Below, piece by piece: positions 25,242 to 35,137 of a stretch of 64,000 nucleotides of DNA. Both the position numbers and the translations under genes were made by a program. The notes below the pieces were generated by a model. It made no database searches, was not told where the DNA came from, and saw only the letters and a program-made list of their open reading frames with translations. The first letter of the stretch is position 1. Every line of letters begins with the position of its first letter. The stretch is from Paenibacillus lupini (GTDB lineage: Bacteria; Bacillota; Bacilli; Paenibacillales; Paenibacillaceae): assembly GCF_011761355.1 (NCBI RefSeq), contig NZ_JAASRW010000001.1, positions 62,001 through 126,000 of the forward strand, given 5' to 3'.

Positions 25242-26606
25242 GTGAGCAAAGCAAAAGTATGGCTGCAGAAAGGCCGTAAGAAGCGTCTTGAAGCAGGCCA
25301 ACCATGGATTTATGCGAGTGAAATTGACAGGTTGGAAGGTGAAGCAGAGCCAGGGGAGCTTGTTGATGTGGTTGGTCATAACGGCCGGTATTTGGCGACG
25401 GGCTATTACAATCCAAAATCACAAATTACGGTACGTGTCGTTTCCTACCAGCCATTGGACGAAATGGATGTTGATTTTTTCCGTGATCGTCTAAGAGCAT
25501 GCGAGGCTCATCGCAGCCGGTTTGTACCGGATCGTGATTGCAGACTGGTATATGGAGAGGCTGATTTTCTTCCAGGTCTTGTAGTTGATCGGTTCGATGA
25601 TGTTCTGGTTGTGCAGATCGTTACGCTTGGCATGGATATCAGACGTGAAGCGATAGTCCAGGCATTGGTTGATGTATTCCAGCCGAAAGGGATCTACGAA
25701 CGAAGTGATGTCGGCGTTAGACAGCTTGAGGGACTGGAACTTCGAACAGGTGTCATGTACGGGGAGTGCCCTCGTATTCTCGAGATTGAAGAGAATGGCT
25801 TAAAGCTGGAAGTTGATATCGTGGAAGGGCAGAAGACAGGCTACTTCTATGACCAGCGCGAGAATCGCGCTTCCATCGCCCCTCTGATGAAGGGGTGGGG
25901 AGGCCGAAGCGGCATCCAATTGGAAAGTCGTGAGGCAGAAGATGGTTCTGGCGAGCAACTTGTTCCTGTGAATTCGAACGGCAAAGAAGTAACATTCCCC
26001 TACTGGGATGGTGCAACCGTACTAGAATGCTTTGCTCATACGGGCAGCTTTACACTTCATGCCTGCAAATATGGGGCTAAGAAAGTAACTTGTCTTGATG
26101 TATCTGAACATGCCATCGATACAGCACGCCGCAACGTCGAGCGTAATGGCTTTACAGATCGGGTAGAGTTTGTAGTAGCAGATGCATTTGAATATTTACG
26201 TTCGCAGGTTAAAGGTGCGGAGGAAAGAACGGAGCGCAGCCGTGCTGGTACGGATACCTCGAAGCCAATCAGCGGCAATGGACGTACTTGGGATGTTGTT
26301 ATTCTAGATCCTCCTGCTTTCGCAAAGACGAAAAGCGCAGTGGCTGGAGCATGTCGTGGTTATAAGGATATTAATCTGCACGGGATGAAGCTGGTAAATG
26401 AAGGCGGATATTTGGTGACAGCGAGCTGCTCGTACCATATGCGCCCTGACTTGTTCCTGGAGACCATCCAGGAGGCGGCTACCGATGCAGGCAAGCTGCT
26501 GCGACTCGTTGAATGGCGGGCGGCAGGCAAAGATCATCCGCAGCTTCTTGGCGTACAAGAGGGCCACTATTTGAAGTTTGCAGTGTTTGAGGTTCGGAGT
26601 AAGTAA
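25242..26606 (+). CDS. RlmI-type 23S rRNA cytosine-C5 methyltransferase
   Basis: A class I methyltransferase with an N-terminal PUA domain (VSKAKVWLQKGRKKRLEAGQPWIYASEIDRLEG), a central domain and a C-terminal Rossmann domain with VLECFAHTGSFTLHACKYGA, LDVSEHAI and VILDPPAFAKTKSAV. It is probably an m5C methyltransferase of 23S rRNA (RlmI in E. coli), though the cysteine in ASCSYHM and the exact target nucleotide are family inference. The GTG at 25242 aligns with the RlmI N-terminus and has AGAGAGGA about 11 bases upstream. An in-frame GTG at 25155 would add 29 residues. An extra segment near residues 230-255 and another near 335-350 look like linkers. Confidence 0.85.
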   Translation: MSKAKVWLQKGRKKRLEAGQPWIYASEIDRLEGEAEPGELVDVVGHNGRYLATGYYNPKSQITVRVVSYQPLDEMDVDFFRDRLRACEAHRSRFVPDRDCRLVYGEADFLPGLVVDRFDDVLVVQIVTLGMDIRREAIVQALVDVFQPKGIYERSDVGVRQLEGLELRTGVMYGECPRILEIEENGLKLEVDIVEGQKTGYFYDQRENRASIAPLMKGWGGRSGIQLESREAEDGSGEQLVPVNSNGKEVTFPYWDGATVLECFAHTGSFTLHACKYGAKKVTCLDVSEHAIDTARRNVERNGFTDRVEFVVADAFEYLRSQVKGAEERTERSRAGTDTSKPISGNGRTWDVVILDPPAFAKTKSAVAGACRGYKDINLHGMKLVNEGGYLVTASCSYHMRPDLFLETIQEAATDAGKLLRLVEWRAAGKDHPQLLGVQEGHYLKFAVFEVRSK

Positions 26607-26616
26607 ATATAGCCCA

Positions 26617-26664
26617 AACAAGCCGCATGGGTCCTGATGGGATCTATGTGGCTTGTTTGTTTTC
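26617..26664 (+). terminator. Terminator after the RlmI-type gene
   Basis: AAACAAGCCGCAT pairs with ATGTGGCTTGTTT (one mismatch), then GTTTTC. Confidence 0.75.
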
Positions 26665-26692
26665 TTGGCGATTTAGTTCAATAAATATACAT

Positions 26693-26720
26693 TTGAATAT
26701 GCATATTTGATGTGTATAAT
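26693..26720 (+). promoter_or_regulatory. Sigma-A promoter of a possible small RNA
   Basis: TTGAAT at 26693-26698 (spacer 16), or TTTGAA one base earlier (spacer 17), and a perfect TATAAT at 26715-26720. A 12-bp palindrome AATATGCATATT (26696-26707) overlaps the -35 and spacer and could be an operator. Confidence 0.6.
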
Positions 26721-26726
26721 AGGAAT

Positions 26727-26850
26727 ATAACGCTGAGAGGCAGTCGACTGCACTTAAGCGAAGTTTTATAACGGACAAAGCAGATAACTGTATGTCTAAC
26801 CAACCCATAATCCGGCAGAGCGGTTAACCGCATGCGGGATTTTTTATTTT
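26727..26850 (+). ncRNA. Candidate small RNA upstream of addB
   Basis: A transcript of about 124 bases is predicted between a good sigma-A promoter and an intrinsic terminator. It contains a 12-base perfect palindrome GCAGTCGACTGC and no open frame longer than a dozen codons. It matches none of the structured RNAs I know (not 6S, SRP, tmRNA or a riboswitch I recognise). It lies about 165 bases before addB and ends before it, so a trans-acting or orphan RNA is more likely than an addB leader. Confidence 0.4.
26809..26850 (+). terminator. Terminator of the possible small RNA
   Basis: AATCCGGCA (26809-26817) pairs with TGCGGGATT (26833-26841), one mismatch, enclosing the palindrome GCGGTTAACCGC, then TTTTTATTTTT. 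Confidence 0.75.
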
Positions 26851-27014
26851 TATAGGCTAATATCGATTCTTTAAATCGTCTTATAAGCTCGATATGTTTA
26901 AGCTTAAAAGTTAGCATAACTTCCAGAACATACGTTTGTCGTTTGAATGAAAAAGAACTGCCGATATGGTAGAATAATAGATTATGAGATGGAATCGGAA
27001 AGGAAGGTCTGGGG

Positions 27015-30000
27015 ATGGGGCTTCGATTTGTGTTAGGCCGTTCAGGAACGGGGAAAACCACATTTTGCCTGGATGCCATTCGGGCAAAACTGCAGCGTGA
27101 ACCGGATGGAGCGCCGCTTATTATGCTCGTGCCGGAGCAAGCTACTTTCCAGACAGAGTACGCCTTGCTGAGAGGAACCGAGCTAAGCGGGACTATACGT
27201 GCTCAAGCACTGAGCTTCCGGCGTCTAGCCTTTCGTGTGATGCAGGAAACAGGCGGCACTGCGCTTATACCGATCAGCGATAACGGCAAGCATATGATGC
27301 TGTTCAAGATCATTCACCGCCTAGGCAAGCAGCTGGAATTGTTTCAGAATGGTGCCGGGCAGCCAGGCTTTATTGAACGGCTTGGAGAATTGCTCACAGA
27401 GTGGAAACGCTACGGCATTGATGCAGATTTATTAAAAGCAAAGACAGCTTCAGTAGAGGACGCTTCGCTTCTCAATCGCAAGCTGCATGACCTGCGCTTG
27501 GTCTATGATAAATTAGAGCTGGAATTAAGCGGATTATATATTGACTCCGAAGACTATTTAACGCAGTTGATCGCAAGTTACGCTTCCGCTCCTGCCATGC
27601 GTGGCGCTGAGCTGTGGATTGACGGGTTCCATGGCTTTACACCAAAGGAATATGAAGCATTGGGAGCGTTGATCGCTTCTTCTGCGGAGGTAACTGTAGC
27701 TCTGACGCTGGACCGTCCTTACGACGAGGGTGAAGTGCCGCATGAGCTGGAGCTGTTCCATCCTACGGCCGAAACATATGGGAAGCTGCTGGCCTTGGCT
27801 GCACAGGCAGGCGTAACGGTACAGGAGACGGTTGTTCTTAGTGAAGGAGTGCCGTCCAGATTTGGAGGCAGTCCAATGCTGGCACATTTGGAGAAGCATT
27901 ATGGAGGCAGGACGCCGATGCTTCTGCCGGATAAGAAGCTTCTTGCCGTGCAGAATCCCGCATGCGGAGTATCTCTTCATGCATCTGCGAACCGGAGAGC
28001 GGAAGTTGAAGCAGCCGCTAGGGATATGGTGCGAAGAGCACGAGAGGATGGACTGCGTTGGCGCGATATGGCCGTTATGGTGCGTAATGCGACAGACTAT
28101 ACAGATTATATTCAAACGATATTTGATGACTATCAAATTCCTTATTTCCTTGACCAAAAGAACAATACCGTTCATCATCCGCTCGTCGAATTTATTCGTT
28201 CGGCGCTGGAGACCGTGCTTCATGGCTGGCATTATGAGGCTGTTTTCCGCTGTATTAAGACAGAGCTGTTATTCCCGATTGATGGGAGCATGTCCAGAGA
28301 GCTGTTCGACCGGCTGGAGAATTACGTTCTTGCCGCGGGTGTAGACGGCTGGAAATGGCTTGACCGCTCCAGGTGGCAGCCGTTAATGCAGCAATCGTTG
28401 GAAGATGAACCTGAGACGGCAGCAGAGCCAAGCGCCAAAGCTAAACGCGAGTTTAATGCTGTGCTGGCTGCAAGAGAGGCTATTGTGCCTCCACTTCGCC
28501 GATTTGAACAAGCTCTGAAAAAAGCACCAAACGTAAAGGTCATGTGTGAAGCGCTGTATCGTCTGCTAGACCACTCTGATGCAGCAGATCGTCTGGAGCG
28601 CTGGAGCCGTGAGGACAGCGCTGCAGGGCGCACACAGCGTGCTAGGGCCCATCGTCAGCTGTGGGACGGCGTGATGCAACTGCTCGACCAGCTCGTTGAG
28701 ATGGTTGGTGATGAGGAGATGCCGCCTGAGCTGTTCGCTGGCATGATAGAGACAGGCCTTGAGAATTTGAAACTGGCCGCAGTTCCACCTGCCCTAGATC
28801 AGGCGCTGATCGGCAGTATGGACCGGACTCGTTCTGGGGATGTAAAGATTTGTTATGTGCTTGGCGCTAATGACGGTGTAATGCCGATGCGTATTCAAGA
28901 GGACGGTGTGTTGACCGAGCAGGAACGGGAGCGGCTGGCTGATGAAGGGCTTGTTATGGCTCCAGGCGTCCGACGACGCCTCTTGGATGAACGCTTTTTG
29001 ATTTATAATGCTTTAACCACACCAAGCGCTCATCTGTGGATCAGCTGGGCGCAGGCAGACGAAGAAGGCAAAAGCCTTCTACCTTCCGAAGTGATTCGAC
29101 AGGTTAAGCAGCTGTTCCCTGGCATCCCTGTCTATCAGGCCGCTGGTGAGCCTTCTCCTGGAATGGAAGAAGACGAGCAGCGCTCCTATATTGAGCATCC
29201 ACAGCGGACGCTAGCCTATTTGATCACCGAACTTCGAGCTTGGCGGCAAGGAGCGGACATCGCACCTTTCTGGTGGGATATGTACAACTGGTATGCGATC
29301 CGTCCGGAATGGCAGGACAAACTTCAACTGCTTAATGCATCGCTCAGCTACTCCAACCAAGAGCAGGAGCTCACGTTGGCAACGGCGGAACAGCTGTATG
29401 GCACAAGACTCAGGGCAAGTGTATCTCGGATGGAGCGGTTCGTGTCCTGTCCGTTTCAACATTTTGCAATTCATGGCCTACGACTTCGAGAACGGCAGAT
29501 GTATCGGCTGGAAGCGCCGGATGTCGGGCAACTGTTCCATGCGGCACTCAGCCGCTTAGCAGGAGGTCTTGGTCAACGCTGGGGCTCGATGCCGGAAGGA
29601 CAGATTCGTGAAGCGGCAGCCAAAACTGTTGATGAACTTGCTCCAAGGCTGCAATCACAAATTTTGCTCAGCAGCGGCAGATTTCAATATATCGCTCGCA
29701 AGCTGAAGGAGATTGTTGCACAAGCAGCCGTGATCTTAAGTGAACATTCGCGCAGAGCGCAGTTCCAGCCTGTTGGGCTGGAGGTTGATTTTGGTCCGGA
29801 TGGAACACTTCCCTCGCTTATCATTCCGCTGAATAATGGTGGAACGATGGAGATTATTGGCCGTATTGACCGCGTAGATGCCGCTGAGACAGAGGAAGGG
29901 CTGTTGCTGCGTGTGCTCGACTATAAGTCCAGCTCCACACAGCTGAGGCTGGAAGAAGTGGCATTTGGCCTGTCGCTGCAGATGCTCACTTATTTGGATG

Positions 30001-30545
30001 TGCTTGTTACTCATGCTTCAGAATGGCTAGGTAAGCCGGCATCACCTGCTGGTGTGCTTTATTTCCATGTTCATAATCCTATGCTTGCCGTATCGAACGG
30101 CTTGTCCGGAGCTGAAGTTAATGCAAGAATGTTGAAAAAGTTCAAGACACGTGGTCTTATAACTTCAGAGGCGGAGACTGCACGATTAATGGACGACCAG
30201 CTGGAATCCGGTTATTCGGAGATTCTGCCCATTGCACTTAAGCGTGACGGTGGATTTTACAGCAGCTCTTCCGTTGTAACCGACGAACAGTGGGATACCC
30301 TTCGAAGTTCCGTTAGACGTACTATCGGCCGGATTGGCTCAGAGATTGGCTGCGGGAAAGTATCCATTGAACCATACCGTCTCGGAACCAAGTCGCCGTG
30401 TCAATATTGCGATTATAAGCCGGTATGCCAATTTGATCCGTTATTTGACGGCAATGAATATATGAAGCTTGGTAAGCTCTCGGAAGAAGAAATATGGCAG
30501 CAGCTGCATGGAGAGGAGGAGATAATTCGTGGAAACGACGACTAG
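27015..30545 (+). CDS. addB: AddB subunit of helicase-nuclease AddAB
   Basis: A 1176-residue subunit of the Firmicute counterpart of RecBCD, which resects double-strand ends and loads RecA after Chi. The N-terminus has Walker A GRSGTGKTT (residues 8-16). The C-terminal RecB-like nuclease domain carries DYKSSSTQLRLEE near residue 975, and an iron-sulfur cluster site formed by C812 and C1129-x2-C1132-x5-C1138, all present. Start ATG 27015 follows GGAAGGTCTGGGG. It overlaps addA by 17 bases, indicating coupled translation. No clear promoter is seen in the 160 bases upstream. Confidence 0.97.
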   Translation: MGLRFVLGRSGTGKTTFCLDAIRAKLQREPDGAPLIMLVPEQATFQTEYALLRGTELSGTIRAQALSFRRLAFRVMQETGGTALIPISDNGKHMMLFKIIHRLGKQLELFQNGAGQPGFIERLGELLTEWKRYGIDADLLKAKTASVEDASLLNRKLHDLRLVYDKLELELSGLYIDSEDYLTQLIASYASAPAMRGAELWIDGFHGFTPKEYEALGALIASSAEVTVALTLDRPYDEGEVPHELELFHPTAETYGKLLALAAQAGVTVQETVVLSEGVPSRFGGSPMLAHLEKHYGGRTPMLLPDKKLLAVQNPACGVSLHASANRRAEVEAAARDMVRRAREDGLRWRDMAVMVRNATDYTDYIQTIFDDYQIPYFLDQKNNTVHHPLVEFIRSALETVLHGWHYEAVFRCIKTELLFPIDGSMSRELFDRLENYVLAAGVDGWKWLDRSRWQPLMQQSLEDEPETAAEPSAKAKREFNAVLAAREAIVPPLRRFEQALKKAPNVKVMCEALYRLLDHSDAADRLERWSREDSAAGRTQRARAHRQLWDGVMQLLDQLVEMVGDEEMPPELFAGMIETGLENLKLAAVPPALDQALIGSMDRTRSGDVKICYVLGANDGVMPMRIQEDGVLTEQERERLADEGLVMAPGVRRRLLDERFLIYNALTTPSAHLWISWAQADEEGKSLLPSEVIRQVKQLFPGIPVYQAAGEPSPGMEEDEQRSYIEHPQRTLAYLITELRAWRQGADIAPFWWDMYNWYAIRPEWQDKLQLLNASLSYSNQEQELTLATAEQLYGTRLRASVSRMERFVSCPFQHFAIHGLRLRERQMYRLEAPDVGQLFHAALSRLAGGLGQRWGSMPEGQIREAAAKTVDELAPRLQSQILLSSGRFQYIARKLKEIVAQAAVILSEHSRRAQFQPVGLEVDFGPDGTLPSLIIPLNNGGTMEIIGRIDRVDAAETEEGLLLRVLDYKSSSTQLRLEEVAFGLSLQMLTYLDVLVTHASEWLGKPASPAGVLYFHVHNPMLAVSNGLSGAEVNARMLKKFKTRGLITSEAETARLMDDQLESGYSEILPIALKRDGGFYSSSSVVTDEQWDTLRSSVRRTIGRIGSEIGCGKVSIEPYRLGTKSPCQYCDYKPVCQFDPLFDGNEYMKLGKLSEEEIWQQLHGEEEIIRGNDD

Positions 30546-33500
30546 TGTGCCGGCAAAACCGGAGAACAGTACATGGACAGATGACCAGTGGCGCGCGATT
30601 GTGACTGAAGGGTCGGATGTTCTGGTCGCAGCAGCAGCTGGTTCTGGTAAGACAGCTGTTCTAGTAGAACGGATTATCCGGAAGATCTCTTCCTTCTCTG
30701 ATGTTGACAGACTTCTTGTTGCTACGTTTACGAAAGCCGCGGCAGCCGAGATGAAGGACCGAATCAGGATCGCGCTGGAAAAGGAGCTCGAGCGGCAGCC
30801 GGATTCCGAGCATTTGCGGAGGCAGCTTGCCCTTATGAACAGGGCGTCGATTACGACACTTCACTCTTTTTGCCTGGACGTCATTCGCCGGTATTATCCG
30901 CTCATTGGGCTTGACCCTGGCTTCCGGATTGCGAACGAAACGGAAAGTGAACTGATGCGGATTGACGTGCTTGATCAGTTGTTTGAGGAGAAATATGAGG
31001 GTGCTGGTGACGAAGGTGCATTCCTGCGACTAGCGGACCGTTACGGCGGAGAACGCGGCGATGAACCCTTATACAGGCTGGTTCAGCAGCTATATGACTT
31101 CGCTCAAAGCCATCCGTGGCCTGAGCATTGGCTTCGTCAGACAGCTGCGAGTTTTGCGGTGAACAATGTAGAGGAGCTTCGCAGCAGCCCGTGGGTGGCA
31201 AGTCTCCGGTCTGATGTGGAGATGGCATTGTCAGGAGCCGCTTCCTTATTGAATCAAGCCATGAATTTGACCAGAGAACCTGCCGGACCAGCACCTTATG
31301 CTGCAACCTTCGAAGAGGATCTTGGACTCGTGAAAGGGCTCTCGGAGACGGTACGTATGCTCCCTTGGGAGTTGTGGTTTGAGTCATTCCAATCGATTCA
31401 ATTCGGCAAGCTTAAGGCCATGCGCGGCGATGACTATGATAAATCCATGCAGGAACAGGCCAAAGAGCTTCGCGACAATGCGAAAAAGCTGGTCAGCTCA
31501 CTTGCTGATGAGTTGTTTGGCCGCTCTGCAGAGGAATTTGCTGACGAGCTGCAAGAGCTCTCACCACTGATGGGGGCTTTGTCTGAGCTTGTTATTGAGT
31601 TCGGACAAAGATATGAAGCAGCTAAACGGGCTAAAGGACTGCTTGATTTCGGCGATCTAGAACATTATTGCCTGCGAATATTGCGGGCACCGGAATCGAC
31701 GCCTGAAGTAACGGCTCCATCGTCAGCCGCGCTTGAATATCAACGCCAATTTGATGAGATCCTGCTCGATGAGTATCAGGATACGAACATGGTGCAGGAG
31801 GCAATCGTATCTCTGATCGCGAATCCGAATACAGGTAATCGCTTTATGGTAGGCGATGTTAAGCAGAGTATTTACCGGTTCCGTCTTGCGGAGCCCAATT
31901 TGTTCATGAGTAAGTATAAAAATTACGGAGCACCTGGTGGAGATGGTCTGCGCATTGACCTTGCCCGCAATTTCCGAAGCCGGCTTGAAGTCGTTGATGG
32001 AGTTAACGACGTGTTCCGCGCCATTATGCGGGAATCCGTTGCAGAGATGGATTATGACACACGGGCTGAGCTTGTATGCGGCGCCTTATATCCTGAGCCA
32101 GAACAGGCTGGACGATTTGCCGTGGAGCTCGCGGTTATTGATAAGGCAGGCTCTCCTGAATCTGAGGATAATCAGGCGTCAGCGGATTCCGAAGAGGATA
32201 CTGAGAAGGGATCAAGCGGAGCTGAATCAGTCGAAGAGCTTCAAACTGCGCAATTGGAGGCTCGTCTCATTGCCCGTCAAATTAGAACGCTGCTTGATGA
32301 GGGCTTCCGTGTCTACGATGGTAAGAAGCGAGAAAGCCGTCCAATGGAATGGCGTGATATCGTTATCTTGCTGCGTGCTACCCAGCAGTGGGCACCTGTT
32401 ATCATTGAGGAGCTTCAAGCTGCGGGCATTCCAGGATATGCGGAACTCAGCAGCGGGTATTTTGATGCAACAGAAGTTGAGACGATATTATCCCTGCTTC
32501 GTGTAATCGATAATCCGTATCAAGATATTCCGCTGGCGGGTACGCTCCGATCACCAATCTTTGGGCTTAATGCCGAGGAGCTTGCGCTCATTCGAATTGG
32601 TGCAATTCATGACACTTATTATGATGCAGTGCTGCAGGCGGCTGGCGATCTGCTGCTTCCTGAGGAGCTAAGACGCAAGCTGTCGCTGTTCCTGGATCGG
32701 TTGGACCGTTGGCGGAATGACGCAAGACAAGGCTCTTTAGCAGATTTGATCTGGAGTATCTATCGGGAGACGGGTTATTATGATTTTGCCGGCGGACTTC
32801 CGGGAGGGATACAGCGGCAGGCAAACTTAAGGGCCTTACATGACCGTGCCCGCCAATATGAGGCAACTTCATTCCGTGGTTTATTCCGGTTCCTGCGGTT
32901 TGTTGAACGGATGCGTGACAGCGGTGGAGATCTAGGCACAGCAAGGGCGCTTGGTGAGCAGGAGAATGTTGTGCGCATCATGTCCATTCATAAGAGTAAA
33001 GGTCTGGAATTCCCGGTTGTGTTTGTTGCAGGATTAGGCAAGAACTTTAATCAGCAGGATTTGCGAAGTGCCTTTCTAAAGCATAAGCAGCTTGGATTTG
33101 GTCCTAAATTTATTGATCCGGAGAAGCGTGTCAGTTATCCAGCCTTGCCTTTCTTGGCTATTCGTCGACGTATGCGGATGGAGATGCTCGCGGAAGAAAT
33201 GCGGATCCTGTATGTTGCTTTAACACGCCCTAAGGAAAAAATGTTCCTAATTGGTACAGTGTCGGATGCTGCTGCGAAGCTTCGCCGCTGGCAATCGGCT
33301 ACGGATTCAGCCGGGAATATTTCAGATTTCCGGCTTAGCACGGCTTCAACCTTCCTAGATTGGCTTGGTCCACTTGCTGCTTCTTCTTTTAATCAATTGC
33401 CTGATGATTTTATCTCCGGTGAGGAAGAATCACGTTTACTGCAATGGAGGGCTGGTGTTGTTGAGGCGGCAATGTTGGGCCTTGAAGTCGCTGTAGGTAC

Positions 33501-34338
33501 AGAGCAGCCAACAGACGCGGATCAAGAGCGGGAGGATCGGCTCCAAGGGGTGTTGTCATTAGCACAGCTTGATCAAGTGGAAGTCGACGAGGAGCTCCGT
33601 ATTCGGTTGGAGTGGCAGTATAGCCATCAAGCGTCCACAGTCGTAGCTGCAAAAACTTCGGTTACTGAGATGAAACGTCTTCATTCAGAAATCTATGAGG
33701 AAGCGGAGTCTCTGATCCCTGCAGTCATTACTGAGCAGGATAATAGCACAAAGAATGCAGGAGGCGGAAGCTACACATTCCGTTTAAGACGACCTCGGTT
33801 CATGGAGGAAGCGGCATTAACAGCTGCTGAGAAGGGAACAGTCAGCCATTTGCTTATGCAGCATATTCCCCTTACTGGTGACGTAAGTGTAGCTGAGCTG
33901 GAGACGATGCTCAGCGATATGATCGCACGAAGACTGCTAACGACAAGACAGGCGGAATCGATTGATTTGCCTGCTGTTGCTTCTTTCTTCGATACGGATA
34001 TTGGCCAGCGATTAGTCGCTGCTGATTGGGTTCGCAGGGAAGTGCCGTTCAGTTGTATGTTTCCGGCTCATCGTGTGTACCCAAGCCTTTCTGCGGATGC
34101 CGCCGGCGAACCGGTGCTTATTCAAGGCGTTATCGACTGTTTGTTTGAAGACGCGGATGGGGTTGTGCTGCTAGATTACAAAACCGATCGAATCTATATG
34201 AAGCAGTGGGAGCAGGCAGCCGAACGTCATAGATTCCAGCTCGAGCTGTATGCCGAAGCCATTGAATCTGTCATAGGTAAACCTATTGCGGAAAGCCATG
34301 TCTTTTTCTTTGATGGAGGACAGGCGGTTCGATTATAG
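30529..34338 (+). CDS. addA: AddA subunit of helicase-nuclease AddAB
   Basis: A 1269-residue UvrD-family (SF1A) helicase fused to a RecB-type nuclease. Walker A is AAAGSGKTAV (K41), motif II is DEYQDTN, and later motifs include GDVKQSIYRFR, VRIMSIHKSKGLEFPVVF and LYVALTRPKE. The C-terminal nuclease motif is D1216-Y-K1218 in VLLDYKTDRI. It supplies 3'-5' translocation and one of the two nucleases of AddAB. Start is GTG at 30529 within addB, behind GGAGGAG. An Asp/Glu/Ser-rich insertion near residues 545-565 is a probable flexible loop. Confidence 0.97.
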   Translation: METTTSVPAKPENSTWTDDQWRAIVTEGSDVLVAAAAGSGKTAVLVERIIRKISSFSDVDRLLVATFTKAAAAEMKDRIRIALEKELERQPDSEHLRRQLALMNRASITTLHSFCLDVIRRYYPLIGLDPGFRIANETESELMRIDVLDQLFEEKYEGAGDEGAFLRLADRYGGERGDEPLYRLVQQLYDFAQSHPWPEHWLRQTAASFAVNNVEELRSSPWVASLRSDVEMALSGAASLLNQAMNLTREPAGPAPYAATFEEDLGLVKGLSETVRMLPWELWFESFQSIQFGKLKAMRGDDYDKSMQEQAKELRDNAKKLVSSLADELFGRSAEEFADELQELSPLMGALSELVIEFGQRYEAAKRAKGLLDFGDLEHYCLRILRAPESTPEVTAPSSAALEYQRQFDEILLDEYQDTNMVQEAIVSLIANPNTGNRFMVGDVKQSIYRFRLAEPNLFMSKYKNYGAPGGDGLRIDLARNFRSRLEVVDGVNDVFRAIMRESVAEMDYDTRAELVCGALYPEPEQAGRFAVELAVIDKAGSPESEDNQASADSEEDTEKGSSGAESVEELQTAQLEARLIARQIRTLLDEGFRVYDGKKRESRPMEWRDIVILLRATQQWAPVIIEELQAAGIPGYAELSSGYFDATEVETILSLLRVIDNPYQDIPLAGTLRSPIFGLNAEELALIRIGAIHDTYYDAVLQAAGDLLLPEELRRKLSLFLDRLDRWRNDARQGSLADLIWSIYRETGYYDFAGGLPGGIQRQANLRALHDRARQYEATSFRGLFRFLRFVERMRDSGGDLGTARALGEQENVVRIMSIHKSKGLEFPVVFVAGLGKNFNQQDLRSAFLKHKQLGFGPKFIDPEKRVSYPALPFLAIRRRMRMEMLAEEMRILYVALTRPKEKMFLIGTVSDAAAKLRRWQSATDSAGNISDFRLSTASTFLDWLGPLAASSFNQLPDDFISGEEESRLLQWRAGVVEAAMLGLEVAVGTEQPTDADQEREDRLQGVLSLAQLDQVEVDEELRIRLEWQYSHQASTVVAAKTSVTEMKRLHSEIYEEAESLIPAVITEQDNSTKNAGGGSYTFRLRRPRFMEEAALTAAEKGTVSHLLMQHIPLTGDVSVAELETMLSDMIARRLLTTRQAESIDLPAVASFFDTDIGQRLVAADWVRREVPFSCMFPAHRVYPSLSADAAGEPVLIQGVIDCLFEDADGVVLLDYKTDRIYMKQWEQAAERHRFQLELYAEAIESVIGKPIAESHVFFFDGGQAVRL

Positions 34339-34340
34339 TT

Positions 34341-34448
34341 AAAACTTTCTATAGAAAGTTACATCGGAAGCATAAGCCTAGAAACTTTCTATAGAAAGTT
34401 ACATCGGAAACATTAACCTAAAAACTTTCCAGCAGGAAAGTTTTTAGG
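34341..34448 (+). repeat. Tandem 40-bp hairpin repeats ending in a terminator
   Basis: Three units with an exact 40-base period start at 34341, 34381 and 34421. Units 1 and 2 each begin with the perfect 18-base palindrome AACTTTCTATAGAAAGTT (34343-34360, 34383-34400), followed by ACATCGGAA and CATnAnCCTA. Unit 3 is a perfect 14-bp stem, CCTAAAAACTTTCC-AGCA-GGAAAGTTTTTAGG (34417-34448). Lying directly after addA, it probably ends that transcript, although the T-tract is inside the stem. Confidence 0.85.
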
Positions 34449-34493
34449 TATCATACATATGCATTGCTCAATGATTAGGAAGGATGGACATTC

Positions 34494-35087
34494 ATGGAAC
34501 AGGAACATCAATCGAAGAAACGGTCATATGCGTTGCCGATCACGTTACTGCTGCTTGTATTCAGTCTCACCGGTAACGTTTTCTTGTACTCGCAATCACT
34601 GCAAGGGGAACAAAACGATAAGTATGACAAAGGTATTGCGATAATCGGATCAGCGACTAAAGCCTCCGCTTATTATCAGGCTGTATTGGATAATGCCGGA
34701 GCTTTACTTGATGGTAAAGATACTGAGGCGGGGACGGTTATCCGGAATGCCTCTGGCTTAGTTGAGTTTTTACAGCAATCACACAGCTTTGACGAGAGTA
34801 AGTTTGATTCCGATCAAGTGTATGACTATATCATTGATGTCAATAATTCGCTCCAATACATTAATGAGCAGGATGGAACACTAACAGAGGCTGAAGCTAG
34901 CTATTTGAAATCTTTGAAGGACGTTTATGCGTCACAGCTGGCGGTTTTGGATCAGTTTCAATTTGAAGCAGCCAAGTCTCGCAGCGGTTCTATCCAGATT
35001 GGAGCTGGTATCGGGTGGCTTGATATTCCGAAGCAGCTTGAGCAGTCAATAAGCGGGCATTCTAGCATGAAATATCCAGCCCAGTAG
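34494..35087 (+). CDS. Membrane-anchored protein of unknown function
   Basis: A 197-residue protein with a basic N-terminus and a single membrane helix (SYALPITLLLLVFSLTGNVFLYSQSL), so most of it should face outward. The remainder is helical and acidic, with QVYDYIIDVNNSLQYINEQDGTLTEAEASYLKSLKDVY. There is no lipobox cysteine and no recognised domain. ATG at 34494 follows AGGAAGGATGG. It lies between addA and a second unknown gene, where B. subtilis has unrelated genes, so it is a lineage-specific insertion. Confidence 0.8.
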   Translation: MEQEHQSKKRSYALPITLLLLVFSLTGNVFLYSQSLQGEQNDKYDKGIAIIGSATKASAYYQAVLDNAGALLDGKDTEAGTVIRNASGLVEFLQQSHSFDESKFDSDQVYDYIIDVNNSLQYINEQDGTLTEAEASYLKSLKDVYASQLAVLDQFQFEAAKSRSGSIQIGAGIGWLDIPKQLEQSISGHSSMKYPAQ

Positions 35088-35137
35088 CCAAATGCCCAGT
35101 CCTGCATACGATGGTAGCAGACGGGAGGCTCACAAAG

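Noticed and set aside
25242..25260. A fourth copy of the grpE/dnaK/prmA leader motif (TTAACGAAGTGAG)
   Set aside because: The similarity is limited to TTAACGAAGTGAG at the start of the coding region and no following hairpin or ribosome site is present.
34341..34448. CRISPR array
   Set aside because: The period is 40 bases but the units are mostly repeat with no distinct spacers, only three units exist and no cas gene is present.
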